From contig DAIDHB010000273.1 of the NCBI GenBank assembly GCA_027452145.1, positions 1 to 40,656 on the forward strand: a stretch of 40,656 bases of DNA, given 5' to 3'. This DNA is from Planctomycetales bacterium (GTDB lineage: Bacteria > Planctomycetota > Planctomycetia > Isosphaerales > Isosphaeraceae). Of this stretch, positions 1 through 8,717 are shown one piece after another (position 1 is the first letter of the stretch; every line of letters starts with the position of its first letter). The position numbers were made by a program, and so were the translations under genes. The notes beneath the pieces were generated by a model that had not been told where the DNA came from, did no database searches, and was given only the letters and a program-made list of their open reading frames with translations.

Positions 1-457
1 GCCCGATCAACAGGCAGCCCGGCGTCCCCTCGATGTCGCCCGAGAGCCGTACGGGCAGGTCGATCCCCAGGCTGATGCCATCGGTGAACGACAGCTCCAC
101 CTGGCTGAACTTGCGACAGGGCCCGAGGATCCGCACGCCCGGAATCATTCGCTGCCGGGGGCCGACCACGGCCACGGTCTCGTTCGATGCGAAGTCGGTC
201 GCCTGGTAGAGCCGCCGCATCTCGGTGAGCTGGTATCCCTTGCCGAAGAGGATCTCGGTGTCCTCCTGCGTCAGGTGGCAGTGCCTCGCCGAGATGTTCA
301 CGACCAGGTTCGGCCGATAGCCGGCTGCCTCAGGCGCCTTGCCATTGGCCGTCGCCGGCGCGCCGTTGCCGCCCAGATGCTTGCCGATGATCGAGCGGAC
401 CAGGGCCTCGACCTGCTCGCGCGTCGGTGTCGGCGAAGAAGCCGTCAGGATGCTCAT
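1..457 (-). CDS. pduL: Phosphate propanoyltransferase PduL, N-terminal part (cut by window edge)
   Basis: PduL moves the acyl group of an acyl-CoA to phosphate inside bacterial microcompartments, regenerating CoA. About 152 residues are visible and the C-terminus lies off the left edge. Residues 12-28 ([17 protein letters not shown]) form a predicted amphipathic helix followed by a Gly/Ala/Asn/Pro-rich linker, as in encapsulation peptides that target enzymes to the shell. The core opens with [10 protein letters not shown], where His59 and His61 match the zinc-binding His-x-His of the family. The ATG at 457 overlaps the deoR stop codon as ATGA, so the two genes are probably translationally coupled. 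In planctomycete and verrucomicrobial microcompartment loci, PduL occurs with a DeoR-type regulator, aldolase, aldehyde dehydrogenase and shell proteins. Those partners are not in this window. Confidence 0.9.
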   Translation of the reverse strand, partial: MSILTASSPTPTREQVEALVRSIIGKHLGGNGAPATANGKAPEAAGYRPNLVVNISARHCHLTQEDTEILFGKGYQLTEMRRLYQATDFASNETVAVVGPRQRMIPGVRILGPCRKFSQVELSFTDGISLGIDLPVRLSGDIEGTPGCLLIG

Positions 458-1299
458 ACCATGCTCCCCACTCCGTCTTCGCGGACGGCGCCGTCGGTCC
501 GCACCGGCTCCGCGAACGCCCCTGAATTCCGCCCGTCCGGGACCGCGGCGACGTGGATCGCCACCCCGGCAGTTTCGAGAAACGCCCGGTGCTCGTCGGC
601 CAGGCCCGAGTCCACCACGATCGAATGCACCTGCTCGAGGCCGCACAGCCGAGCCAGGGCCAGCCGGCCGAACTTGGTGTGGTCAGCCACGATCATGACC
701 TCCTGGCCGCACGACATCATCTGCCGCTCGGTCTCCACCAGGAGCAGGTTCGAGTTGTAGATCCCCTCCGGCACGATGCCCCCCGCGCCCAGAATCGCGG
801 TGCGAACCCGGATCGACTGCATCATCGCGATGGCCAACGGCCCCAGGGCGACGCCGGTTCGGGGATAAACGTAGCCGCCGATCAGGATCAGGTCGGTCTG
901 ATGGCTCGATGCCAGGAGCTGCGCGATTGGCAGGCTGTTGGTCACGACCTGCACCTGACGGCCAACCAGAGCGCGGGCCACCTCGAGCGTCGTGGTGCCG
1001 CCGTCGAGCAGCACCGTATCCCCGTCCTGGAGCCGTTCCGCCGCCGCCTGGCCGATCGCACGCTTCTCGGCCACCGCCGTCCCCGTCCGCTCGTCGAACG
1101 CGGGCATCGCGCGGACCTCGCCCGCGTAGACCGCGCCGCCATGCGTCCGCTTCACGCTCCCGGCCAGATCGAGCGCCTCCAGGTCGCGACGAATCGTGCT
1201 TTCGGACACGCCCAGCACGCGCACCAGCTCGTCCAGGGTTGCATACCCCTGACGGCTGATCAGATCCATGAGGCGTCGCCGTCGCGGTTCGGGGAGCAT
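454..1299 (-). CDS. DeoR-family transcriptional regulator
   Basis: This 281-residue protein is a sugar-responsive repressor of the DeoR/GlpR type. Residues 6-56 make the winged helix-turn-helix ([20 protein letters not shown], then [11 protein letters not shown] and a THGGA wing). Residues about 75-235 are the phosphosugar-sensing DeoR C-terminal domain, with the [15 protein letters not shown] and VTNSLPIA motifs. The last 35 residues are a low-homology tail. The start ATG at 1299 has AGGA seven bases upstream. It lies first in an operon with pduL, which begins inside its stop codon. The context suggests control of a fucose/rhamnose-type microcompartment locus to the left. The effector cannot be read from the sequence. 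Confidence 0.92.
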   Translation of the reverse strand: MLPEPRRRRLMDLISRQGYATLDELVRVLGVSESTIRRDLEALDLAGSVKRTHGGAVYAGEVRAMPAFDERTGTAVAEKRAIGQAAAERLQDGDTVLLDGGTTTLEVARALVGRQVQVVTNSLPIAQLLASSHQTDLILIGGYVYPRTGVALGPLAIAMMQSIRVRTAILGAGGIVPEGIYNSNLLLVETERQMMSCGQEVMIVADHTKFGRLALARLCGLEQVHSIVVDSGLADEHRAFLETAGVAIHVAAVPDGRNSGAFAEPVRTDGAVREDGVGSMV

Positions 1300-1338
1300 G
1301 CCCGGTCCTGAAGGAAATCGTTGCTATGACCCGCCACT

Positions 1339-1367
1339 ATTCTTCAAGGTCAATCGGTCTATGTCAA
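1339..1367 (-). promoter_or_regulatory. Predicted sigma-70-type promoter of deoR-pduL
   Basis: On the minus strand there is a perfect -35 TTGACA (plus-strand 1362-1367) and an AAGAAT -10 (1339-1344, four of six matches) with a 17-base spacer. It lies 40-70 bases upstream of the deoR start codon and points into it. The call is by eye from consensus only. Confidence 0.55.
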
Positions 1368-1370
1368 GAA

Positions 1371-1389
1371 CCTTCACCAACAATGAAGG
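1371..1389. promoter_or_regulatory. Candidate DeoR operator, inverted repeat CCTTCA-N7-TGAAGG
   Basis: A perfect 6-base inverted repeat sits directly upstream of the predicted deoR -35 box. The half-site TGAAGGA recurs exactly at 1309-1315, between the promoter and the deoR start. Two further direct copies of a different motif, T(T/C)GGTAGA, lie at 1393-1400 and 1413-1420, spaced 20 bases (about two helical turns). Repeated half-sites around a repressor's own promoter suggest autoregulation, but binding is inferred. Confidence 0.35.
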
Positions 1390-1479
1390 ATATTGGTAGA
1401 ACGTGAAAGAATTCGGTAGATCCGTGGAGATAGCCCGGTTGTGCGGCATAGAATAGGGTGTCGAGGGAAAGGAGGGGCG

Positions 1480-2316
1480 ATGCCGGAGTTACCCGAGGTC
1501 GAAACGATGGTGCGAGGCCTCCGGCCGGCGCTGTCTGGGCGGACGGTTCGCCGGCTGGAGCTGCTGGATCCGACCTTGTTGCAGGGCTGCACGCCGGGGC
1601 AACTTGCTCGGCGTGGGCGCGGGGCCACGGTCGTCGGCGTTGCCCGCCGCGGCAAGTGGGTGGTGATGGAGCTGGCGGGCAACCGGGGGATTATCGTCAT
1701 CCAGCCGCGGATGACCGGAGGTTTTTGGCTCGTGGAGCCCGCACGAGCGGAACACGTCCGCCTGGTATTCCACGTGGGGAATCCAGGGGCTCGGGTCTGG
1801 TATTGCGATGCGAGAAGGCTGGGCAAGGTTTGCTGGTACGCCGACGAGTCGGCGGCGGCCGAGGCGTTTGCGCGCTCGCACGGTCCGGATGCGCTCGAGA
1901 TCGCCCGCGACGAGCTGGCGCGGCGGCTGGACCGGACGAGCCGCGGGATCAAGCCGACCTTGATGGATCAGAAGGTGCTCGCCGGGATCGGCAACATCTA
2001 CGCCGACGAGACCCTCCACCGGGCGCGGATCCACCCGGAGCGGCCAGCGTCGAGCCTGACCGCCGAGGAAGTCGAGCGGCTCCATCGCTCGATCGGCGAG
2101 GTTCTGGCAACCGCGATCGAGCTGGAGGGCTCGAGCTTCGACGCCGGATACCGCACGGTCCTCGGGCTTGAAGGGGGCTTCCTGGCCCAGAACTCAGTCT
2201 ACGGCCGGAAGGATCAGCCCTGCCCGACCTGCGCGCGGCCGATCCTCAAAACGAAGATTGCCGGACTGGTCGGACGGCCCACCTACTATTGCCCGGCCTG
2301 CCAGGTGCGGGGTTGA
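1480..2316 (+). CDS. mutM: Formamidopyrimidine-DNA glycosylase (Fpg/MutM)
   Basis: MutM removes oxidised purines such as 8-oxoguanine from DNA and nicks the backbone in base excision repair. The 278-residue protein begins MPELPEVETM, giving the catalytic N-terminal Pro2 and Glu3 after Met removal. A conserved lysine loop follows (RRGKWVV). The helix-two-turn-helix is at KVLAGIGNIYADETLHRA, and a C-terminal zinc finger has Cys-x2-Cys and Cys-x2-Cys pairs (CPTC and CPAC). The spacing between the pairs is 19 residues, slightly longer than the 16 of the E. coli enzyme. GGAGG at 1471-1475 supports the ATG at 1480 over the upstream in-frame GTG at 1441, because it restores the required Pro2. It is divergent from deoR and needs no link to it. 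Confidence 0.96.
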   Translation: MPELPEVETMVRGLRPALSGRTVRRLELLDPTLLQGCTPGQLARRGRGATVVGVARRGKWVVMELAGNRGIIVIQPRMTGGFWLVEPARAEHVRLVFHVGNPGARVWYCDARRLGKVCWYADESAAAEAFARSHGPDALEIARDELARRLDRTSRGIKPTLMDQKVLAGIGNIYADETLHRARIHPERPASSLTAEEVERLHRSIGEVLATAIELEGSSFDAGYRTVLGLEGGFLAQNSVYGRKDQPCPTCARPILKTKIAGLVGRPTYYCPACQVRG

Positions 2317-2511
2317 GTCCTCCGCTCCCCAGCTTCCCGACGAGGTCGGACCGGTCTCGACCGGAACGCGCTTCGCGTGTAACCTGTTCAGCGTGGTGCA
2401 GCCCCGCATCGCCGCGAGGAACGGGCGATCGGCGGAACACGTCGCGCCCGCCCGCGACCCCCGCGGGAGCGAGGAATCAACCGACCCCGTCGGGTCGAGG
2501 GACATTGGCCC

Positions 2512-4404
2512 GTGTCTTACCGCAGCTTCAAACACCTGCTCGGCGAGACCAGTCTGGAGCGGAAATGCCGCTTCATCTTCGGCCTGGGGATTCTCGTCCT
2601 GGTCTCAGGGAGCTTCTTCTGGTACGGCCAGAAGACCGAGAACCTCGTCCGCAAGCAGACGACCCAGACCGCCCGACTACTCGCCCAGCAGTCGCTGCTG
2701 AACATCCACTACAAGCTGCTAGGCAACAGCAATTACGACAACGTCCTGAAGGTTCTGGTCAACGATTTCAAGCCGCTCGACGAGCTGCCCAAGTATGATG
2801 CCTGGGTCCTCGATCCCGACAAGCCGAGCGACGCCAGGAAGCAGCCGCACGACGACTTCGAACGGGCGGCGCTCGCCCGCTTCGTCAATTCGGCCTCGAG
2901 CCGCAAGCCCGGGCACTCGCCCGAGAAGCAGCACGCCTTTGCCGACGGCACGCCGACCTGGTACGAGACCACCACGAAGGACAAGAAGGAATACCACTAC
3001 GTCCAGGCGGTCTTTTTCAAGTCGAGCTGCCTGATGGACTGTCACGGCACCGATGCCGACACCGCCGAGGGCTCGCTCGACCACCTCGACAATCACATGA
3101 CCCGGCTGGCGAGCGACGGGCAGCACTGGGTCAACACCGAGCCCGGCGACCTGGCCGGGGCCGTCGTGGTTAGCCTGCCGATGGACCAGACCACCAAGGC
3201 GATCAACAACAACCGCGCGATGCTGATCACTGCGGCGCTCGTTACCGCGGTGCTGGCGATGTTCTCCTCGCTGATGATCGTCCGCTACGTGATCGTCAAG
3301 CCGGTCAAGCACCTCCGCGACGTCTCCGACGCCATCGCGGCCGGCCGGCTCAACATCCGCAGCCAGATCGAGACCGGCGACGAGTTCGAGGAACTGTCGC
3401 ACGCGTTCAACCGGATGCTGCACAACCTGGTCGCCATGCAGCAAGAGCTGCGCGAGGTCAACAACGACCTCGACCGCAAGGTCGACGAGCTGGCGCAGGC
3501 CAACATGGCGCTCTTCGAGATGAACCGACTCAAGAGCGACTTCCTCGCCACCATGAGCCACGAACTGCGTACCCCGCTGAACTCGATCATCGGATTCTCC
3601 GAGGTCCTCTCGGGCGACGACAAGCTGAACGAGCAGCGTCGTCGCTATGCAGCCAACATCCACTCGTCGGGCAAGATGCTGCTGTCGATGATCAACGACA
3701 TCCTCGACCTGGCGAAAATCGAGAGCGGCAAGATGGAGGTGCGCACCGAGGACTTCTCGATCCGCGACGTCTGCGAGGCGCTTGCGAACCTCGCCCGGCC
3801 GATGGCCGAACGGAAGAATATCACCCTCGAGTGCCGGATCGACGAGGCGATCCCGCTATTGCGGCAGGACCCCGGCAAGCTACGGCAGATCCTCTACAAC
3901 CTGCTGTCGAACGCCATCAAGTTCACGCCCGAGGGCGGGCGTGTAACCCTCCGTGCTCACGCCGAGGGCCGGTTCGTCGTGCTGGAGGTCGAGGACACGG
4001 GTATCGGCATCGCCGAGGACGAGCGCGAGGCGATTTTCGAGAAATTCCGGCAGGCCAAGACGCCGGGCCAGGGTGACACCGTCCTTACCCGCGAGCACCA
4101 GGGGACCGGACTGGGCCTGTCGATCGTGCGGGAGTTGACGAAACTTCTCGGCGGCGACGTACACCTCGAGAGCCAGCCGGGTCAGGGAAGCACGTTCACG
4201 ATCCGCATACCGACGATGCTCTCCGGAAATCGCAAGTTTGAGGTCGCGCTCTCGGACGAGAGGATCGACCTGTCCAAGGCCCGCCGGATCGAGCCCCGCC
4301 CCCCCTTGCCTCACCTCGACCTGGGCCGCCAGCCGACCGTGCCCGGCGCGGCCGACCCGGCCGACCAGATCCGATGGCGCCGCCACGACCGATCGCGAAC
4401 CTGA
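2512..4404 (+). CDS. Membrane sensor histidine kinase with DUF3365-like, possible haem c, periplasmic domain
   Basis: This 630-residue hybrid-free histidine kinase starts at GTG. Residues about 20-37 and 237-262 are membrane helices and enclose a roughly 200-residue periplasmic domain of the DUF3365/Tll0287-like type. That domain carries SSCLMDCHGT, a Cys173-x3-Cys177-His178 motif like a c-type haem site but one residue longer than the usual CxxCH. A HAMP linker follows (about 262-312), then a coiled coil. The HisKA domain has phospho-accepting His350 in MSHELRTPLN. The HATPase domain has the N box around Asn467, DTGIGI, and GTGLGLSIV. No receiver domain is fused and no response regulator gene is adjacent. 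A redox or small-ligand signal is plausible. The last 50 residues are Pro/Arg-rich. Confidence 0.9.
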   Translation: MSYRSFKHLLGETSLERKCRFIFGLGILVLVSGSFFWYGQKTENLVRKQTTQTARLLAQQSLLNIHYKLLGNSNYDNVLKVLVNDFKPLDELPKYDAWVLDPDKPSDARKQPHDDFERAALARFVNSASSRKPGHSPEKQHAFADGTPTWYETTTKDKKEYHYVQAVFFKSSCLMDCHGTDADTAEGSLDHLDNHMTRLASDGQHWVNTEPGDLAGAVVVSLPMDQTTKAINNNRAMLITAALVTAVLAMFSSLMIVRYVIVKPVKHLRDVSDAIAAGRLNIRSQIETGDEFEELSHAFNRMLHNLVAMQQELREVNNDLDRKVDELAQANMALFEMNRLKSDFLATMSHELRTPLNSIIGFSEVLSGDDKLNEQRRRYAANIHSSGKMLLSMINDILDLAKIESGKMEVRTEDFSIRDVCEALANLARPMAERKNITLECRIDEAIPLLRQDPGKLRQILYNLLSNAIKFTPEGGRVTLRAHAEGRFVVLEVEDTGIGIAEDEREAIFEKFRQAKTPGQGDTVLTREHQGTGLGLSIVRELTKLLGGDVHLESQPGQGSTFTIRIPTMLSGNRKFEVALSDERIDLSKARRIEPRPPLPHLDLGRQPTVPGAADPADQIRWRRHDRSRT

Positions 4405-4476
4405 GCCGCCTCCGACCATGCCCCCGTTCGCCACACCGACGACGTTCCCACCCCGCCATCACAACAGGGCCGCACC

Positions 4477-5841
4477 ATGATGAAGCCTATCGCCATCGCC
4501 TCCGCGGCGATCCTCGGCATCCTGATCGCCACTCGCGCCGCGACGGCGCAGGGGCTCCAGGCGGGCGCCGCCGCCGAGTTGCTGACGGCCGACGACTCGA
4601 TGGTCATCGGCGGTGGGATCGGGCCGGGGAAGGCCCACGGTCAGGAGGGCGACCTGCGGGCCTCGGCCCTGATTCTGGACGACGGCCGAGGCGGCAAGGT
4701 CGCGCTGATTGCCTGCGACGTTTTGATGATCGAGCGCGACGTCCTCGACCGCGCGGCTCGCCGCGTCGAGACGGCCACCGGCGTCCCGTTCGACCACATC
4801 CTGATCAACGCCACTCATACCCATCACGCCCCGACCACCGCCACGATCCACGGCTACGAACGCGACGAGACCTTCACGAAGCAGGTCGAGGACCGGATTG
4901 TCCGCGCCGCCGAGGCCGCCGCGCGCCGGCTCTCGCCGTCGAGGTTCCTGTTCCGCCTGGGCGAGGAATCGTCAGTGGGAAAGAACAGCCGGCTGCTGCT
5001 GAAGGATGGCACGATCTACTGGGTCGGACCGTTCGACGACGCGGTCCGGCCCACCGGCCCGTTTGATCCCGAGCTGCCGGTCCTGGCCTTCCGCCGACGC
5101 GACGGGGGCCTCGAAGCGGTGCTTTTCAACCACTCGACCCACACGATCGGCACGAAGAAGCCGGGCGTGCGCTCGCCGTCGTTCTACGGCCTGGCCGCCC
5201 AGGAGCTGGAGAAGGAGCGCGGCGGGACGTTCCTGTTCTTCGAAGGAGCCTCGGGCTCGACCCACAACCTGGGCGTGCCCGCCGACGAAGCGACCCATCG
5301 CATCCGCCAGGCCGTCGCCTCCACCCTCGATGCCGCGAGCGAGCGACCGGTCGACCGCGTGGACGCGATCCGCAAGGAGATCACGGTCAGGGTACGCCGC
5401 TTCCAGGAGGACGCCGACGACAGGGCCGTTGTGGCGTATTGCACGAAGCGAATCAAGGACGAGCAGGCCGCCCGCAAGACCATCGAGATCTTCCGCGCCA
5501 TGAGGCGGCAGGTGGCGCCCCGGCAGGGACAGGAACGGCGGACCTGGGTCCAGGCCGTGCGGATCGGGGACGTCGCGATCGTGGGCGTCCCGGGCGAATA
5601 CTTCACAGCGCTGGGCGAGGAGATCAAGCGTCGCTCCCCGTTCCGATATACGTACGTGTTCGAGCTGGCCAACGACTACATCGGTTACATCCCGGATGCC
5701 CCGGGCTTCGACCGCGGGGGCTACCAGGTCTGGACGGGCCTGCATAGCTACCTGGAGCGCGGGACGGGCGAGCAGATCGTGGGGGAGGCGGTCGGCCTGC
5801 TCGAGAAGCTCGACCGCTCCCGCGGGGCGAACGGCCGCTGA
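4477..5841 (+). CDS. Exported neutral/alkaline ceramidase-like protein
   Basis: The 454-residue protein has a signal peptide at residues 1-25 (AAILGILIATRAATA). It resembles the N-terminal domain of neutral/alkaline non-lysosomal ceramidases, zinc amidases that split ceramide. Visible features are ATHTHHAP (His114, His116, His117) and NHSTHT (His219, His222), fitting zinc ligands, and GASGSTHNLG around Ser261 at the place of the serine loop. It is shorter than full ceramidases of about 650 residues and appears to lack the C-terminal immunoglobulin-like domain. Planctomycetes hold many such paralogues of unproven substrate, so ceramide is not assured. Two adjacent ATGs (4477 and 4480) are possible starts. 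It follows the histidine kinase by 72 bases. Confidence 0.82.
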   Translation: MMKPIAIASAAILGILIATRAATAQGLQAGAAAELLTADDSMVIGGGIGPGKAHGQEGDLRASALILDDGRGGKVALIACDVLMIERDVLDRAARRVETATGVPFDHILINATHTHHAPTTATIHGYERDETFTKQVEDRIVRAAEAAARRLSPSRFLFRLGEESSVGKNSRLLLKDGTIYWVGPFDDAVRPTGPFDPELPVLAFRRRDGGLEAVLFNHSTHTIGTKKPGVRSPSFYGLAAQELEKERGGTFLFFEGASGSTHNLGVPADEATHRIRQAVASTLDAASERPVDRVDAIRKEITVRVRRFQEDADDRAVVAYCTKRIKDEQAARKTIEIFRAMRRQVAPRQGQERRTWVQAVRIGDVAIVGVPGEYFTALGEEIKRRSPFRYTYVFELANDYIGYIPDAPGFDRGGYQVWTGLHSYLERGTGEQIVGEAVGLLEKLDRSRGANGR

Positions 5842-5959
5842 GGGACCGGCATTCGCAAACCGCAGCCGTACCCGTTAGAATCGACCACGAAGGCAGCCGA
5901 GCATCCTCGGGCCAGCCGGCCCGCTCGGCGCCCTCATTATCCTGGAGCCGCGTTCGAAT

Positions 5960-6958
5960 ATGAGCTGGCAGGGCGATGGACCTCCGGTGCTTGGGATCGA
6001 CCTGGGCGGGACGAAGATCCTGAGCGCCGTTGTCGGGGCCGACAACCGCATCCTCGGCCGCGCCAAACGAACGACACCGGCGAAGGAAGGCGGAGCGGCG
6101 ATCCTCGAGGCCATGGTCTCCTGCATCGACGAGGCCCTCCGGAACGCCGACGTCGGCCGGCAGGACATCGCCGGAGCCGGCATCGGCTCGCCGGGGCCGC
6201 TCGACACGAAGGCCGGCGTGATCCTGTTCAGCTCGAACCTGAACGTCCGCGACTTCCCGATCGGCCCCGAGCTGTCGAAGGCCCTGGATCGACCCGTCCT
6301 CGTCCAGAACGATGTGAGGGTGGGCGGATACGCCGAGTTCCGCCTGGGGGCCGGCCGCGGGTACCGCCAGATCATCGCGGCGTTCGTCGGCACCGGGATT
6401 GGCGGCTGCGTGATCCACGACGGCGAGATCGTCCTGGGTTCGACCGGCAACGCGGGCGAAATCGGCCACATCATCGTCAAGGCGGGCGGACCCCGATGCG
6501 GCTGCGGCGCACGGGGCTGCCTCGAGGCGCTCGCCAGCAAGACGGCCATCGGCCGCCGCGTGCAGAAGGCCGTGAGGCGCGGACAGCCCACCGTCCTGGG
6601 CGACAAGATGGCCCGCAAGGGGGGCCGACTCAAAAGTGGCGATCTGGCCGAGGCCGTCGCCGCCAAGGACATCGTCGCCCTCAAGGAGGTCCACCGAGCG
6701 GCCCACTACCTCGGACTCGGACTCGGCAGCCTGATGAACGCCATCGGTCCCGAGATCGTGATCGTGGGCGGCGGCGTCGCCGGCGCGCTTGGGCAGCCCT
6801 ACCTGGACCTGGTTCGAACCGCCGCGAGGTCCCAGGCGCTCACCGACCCAGGCGGCCTTATCCGCATCGAACGAGCCGCCCTGGGTGACGACGCCGGCAT
6901 CCTCGGCGCGGCACTGCTCGCGCGAGAACGGTTCGCGGCCCAGCGCGCGGGCTCGTAG
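5960..6958 (+). CDS. ROK-family sugar kinase (probable glucokinase)
   Basis: ROK kinases phosphorylate glucose or related sugars with ATP in the cytoplasm. The 332-residue length is typical. Residues 12-22 carry the phosphate loop GIDLGGTKIL. The catalytic aspartate lies in the VLVQNDVRVGGYAE region. The family zinc motif is present as GNAGEIGHI followed by CGCGARGCLEALAS. There is no N-terminal helix-turn-helix, so it is a kinase and not a NagC/XylR-type repressor. The C-terminal GPEIVIVGGGVA closes the actin-like fold. The ATG at 5960 has GGAG about 13 bases upstream, which is loose. Substrate choice between glucose, N-acetylglucosamine and fructose cannot be settled from motifs alone. Confidence 0.88.
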   Translation: MSWQGDGPPVLGIDLGGTKILSAVVGADNRILGRAKRTTPAKEGGAAILEAMVSCIDEALRNADVGRQDIAGAGIGSPGPLDTKAGVILFSSNLNVRDFPIGPELSKALDRPVLVQNDVRVGGYAEFRLGAGRGYRQIIAAFVGTGIGGCVIHDGEIVLGSTGNAGEIGHIIVKAGGPRCGCGARGCLEALASKTAIGRRVQKAVRRGQPTVLGDKMARKGGRLKSGDLAEAVAAKDIVALKEVHRAAHYLGLGLGSLMNAIGPEIVIVGGGVAGALGQPYLDLVRTAARSQALTDPGGLIRIERAALGDDAGILGAALLARERFAAQRAGS

Positions 6959-7092
6959 CCGGTACGCAAACCGGATACGAGCGGCGTCCTTCGCCTCGAA
7001 GACGCGGCCGATGCAGTGTTCGCCTCGAAGTCCAGGGCGCGCGAGTCACGACTTCCCGGCCGCTCGTCATTCGGATAGAATCGGGCACGTAC

Positions 7093-7163
7093 TACCCGGT
7101 GGTGAAACGGTATCACAACAGGTTTTGGTCCTGTTTTTCCAGGTTCGAATCCTGGCCGGGTAG
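7093..7163 (+). tRNA. tRNA-Gln (anticodon TTG)
   Basis: A complete cloverleaf is readable. The acceptor stem pairs TACCCGG (7093-7099) with CCGGGTA (7156-7162), with discriminator G at 7163. The anticodon stem ACAGG/CCTGT closes the loop TTTTGGT, placing TTG at 7125-7127. The T arm is CCAGG-TTCGAAT-CCTGG. CCA is not encoded. A possible -10 box TAGAAT at 7076-7081 lies 11 bases upstream, with only a weak -35. Confidence 0.96.
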
Positions 7164-7198
7164 CTCGATCCGAATGGACGCGTGCGGCTTGGGGGCCA

Positions 7199-8392
7199 TC
7201 ACGACCCGCGGGCTCGCAGGATCGGCTGGACCTCGCTTTGCAGGCCGCCGGTGACGTGCACGGTCCCCTCGCCGTCCACGAACACGTTCACCTCACTTCG
7301 GACGCCGAACTCCTCAGTATAGATCCCCGGCTCGATCGAGAAGCACGTCCGGCGAAGAACCAGCCGCTCCTCGTGCGTTTCGAGGTTGTCCATGTGGGCG
7401 CCGTTGCCGTGGACCTCCTGCCCGATGTTGTGGCCCGTCCTGTGGATGAAGTGGTCCCCGTGGCCGGCGCGGTCGATGACTGCGCGGCAGGCGGCGTCGA
7501 CTTCCCAGCCTGGCAGCGGACGACCTGCCGCGTAGGCCTGCTTCACGCAGGCGATCGCCGCATCGCGCGCCGCGGCGACGACGGCGAAGATCTCCTGGTA
7601 TTTCGATGGGACGGTCTCGCCGACGTAGCCGACCTTCGTGAGGTCGCTGTAAACCGACCGGGGACGGTCCATCTTCGCCCAGAGGTCGATTAGCACGAAG
7701 TCATCCCGGCCGATGACACCGTCCTTGCCGGCAACCGGCTCGTAGTGCGGATCACCGCTATGCGGTCCGACTGCGACGATCGGCGGGCTGTAGGTCGTGA
7801 GCCCGTTGCGGTGGAAGTGATCCATGATCGCCGACTGGACCTCAGTCTCGCGAATCGTCCCACCGGCGTGCACGCGATCGGCGATCAGGCCGAAGGCCAG
7901 GGCGAACGCCGACCGGGTGAATCCATCGGCCTCTCGGTGCATGGCCCACTGGCCGTCGTCCCAGGTCGCCTCGAACTGCTGGACGAGGTCGCCCGACGAG
8001 ACGACCTCGACCCCCGTTGATCGGACGAGCTCGATCACTCCGGCGTCGACCCTCGACACGTAGGGATTCGACACCCGCGGCGAGTACTCCATGGCGACCC
8101 GTCGGCATCCTCGAATCAGAGCCGCGACACCGGATTCGAGCTGCTGCCACGGCAGGTAGACAGTCTTCTCGCCCGGCAGCTCGTCGAGGGCTCCGGCCTC
8201 AATCCGGTGGACCAGCTTCCTGGGCTCCCCGGTCGTCGGGATGAAGTAGAAGAACCGCCGCGACCCGACCGGTCGGCCCTCGAGTCCCAGCACCCGCCGG
8301 GCGAGGACGTTGCTGCCGCGGAAGTCGTAGAGCAGCCATCCGTCCAGCCCGAACTCGGCCAGACTCCGCCGGACCGCGCTGAGGTCGAACAT
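7199..8392 (-). CDS. M24-family metallopeptidase, Xaa-Pro aminopeptidase/dipeptidase-like
   Basis: The protein (about 397 residues) has an N-terminal creatinase-like domain and a C-terminal pita-bread metallopeptidase domain that cleaves peptides next to proline. The five metal ligands are visible in order: Asp in VLIDLWAK, Asp in VYSDLTKVG, His in TGHNIGQEVHG, Glu in CFSIEPGIYTEE, and Glu in VRSEVNVFV. The ATG at 8392 is preferred, because GAGGTGGAG ends nine bases before it. An in-frame GTG at 8407 would add five residues but lacks a ribosome binding site. It stands alone, divergent from the exported protein at 8718. Confidence 0.88.
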   Translation of the reverse strand: MFDLSAVRRSLAEFGLDGWLLYDFRGSNVLARRVLGLEGRPVGSRRFFYFIPTTGEPRKLVHRIEAGALDELPGEKTVYLPWQQLESGVAALIRGCRRVAMEYSPRVSNPYVSRVDAGVIELVRSTGVEVVSSGDLVQQFEATWDDGQWAMHREADGFTRSAFALAFGLIADRVHAGGTIRETEVQSAIMDHFHRNGLTTYSPPIVAVGPHSGDPHYEPVAGKDGVIGRDDFVLIDLWAKMDRPRSVYSDLTKVGYVGETVPSKYQEIFAVVAAARDAAIACVKQAYAAGRPLPGWEVDAACRAVIDRAGHGDHFIHRTGHNIGQEVHGNGAHMDNLETHEERLVLRRTCFSIEPGIYTEEFGVRSEVNVFVDGEGTVHVTGGLQSEVQPILRARGS

Positions 8393-8717
8393 CGCGTGGG
8401 TCTCCACCTCTGAAGCCTTTGCACCAGATCATCCGTGGCGATCATTGCCACGTCATGGCATGGCGATCGTACCGCCGCAATGATACCACAAACCACGTCC
8501 ACTGGGCCCCGCCATCCGGCCGACGAGTCCCGGACCTGCAAAGCCCGAGGCATACGTGCTGGCCTGTCGGGTCAAGTCGTCTGGCACGGGGGGGCCGCGA
8601 TGGGTATGATCCGGCACGAAATCCTCGCGCCTGCGCGAGTCTCGCCCGTCACGGATGGACCGCGACGGAGCTCGCTTGACGGGCGCGGTCGGACACGGTT
8701 CCAACCCGGAGGGCCGG
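8393..8717. other. Divergent intergenic region
   Basis: This 325-base gap separates two divergent genes and should hold both promoters. No strong consensus pair was found. An imperfect inverted repeat runs from CGATC at 8437 to GATCG near 8467, with an inner TGCCA-cgtca-TGGCA. No convincing small gene is present. Confidence 0.4.
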
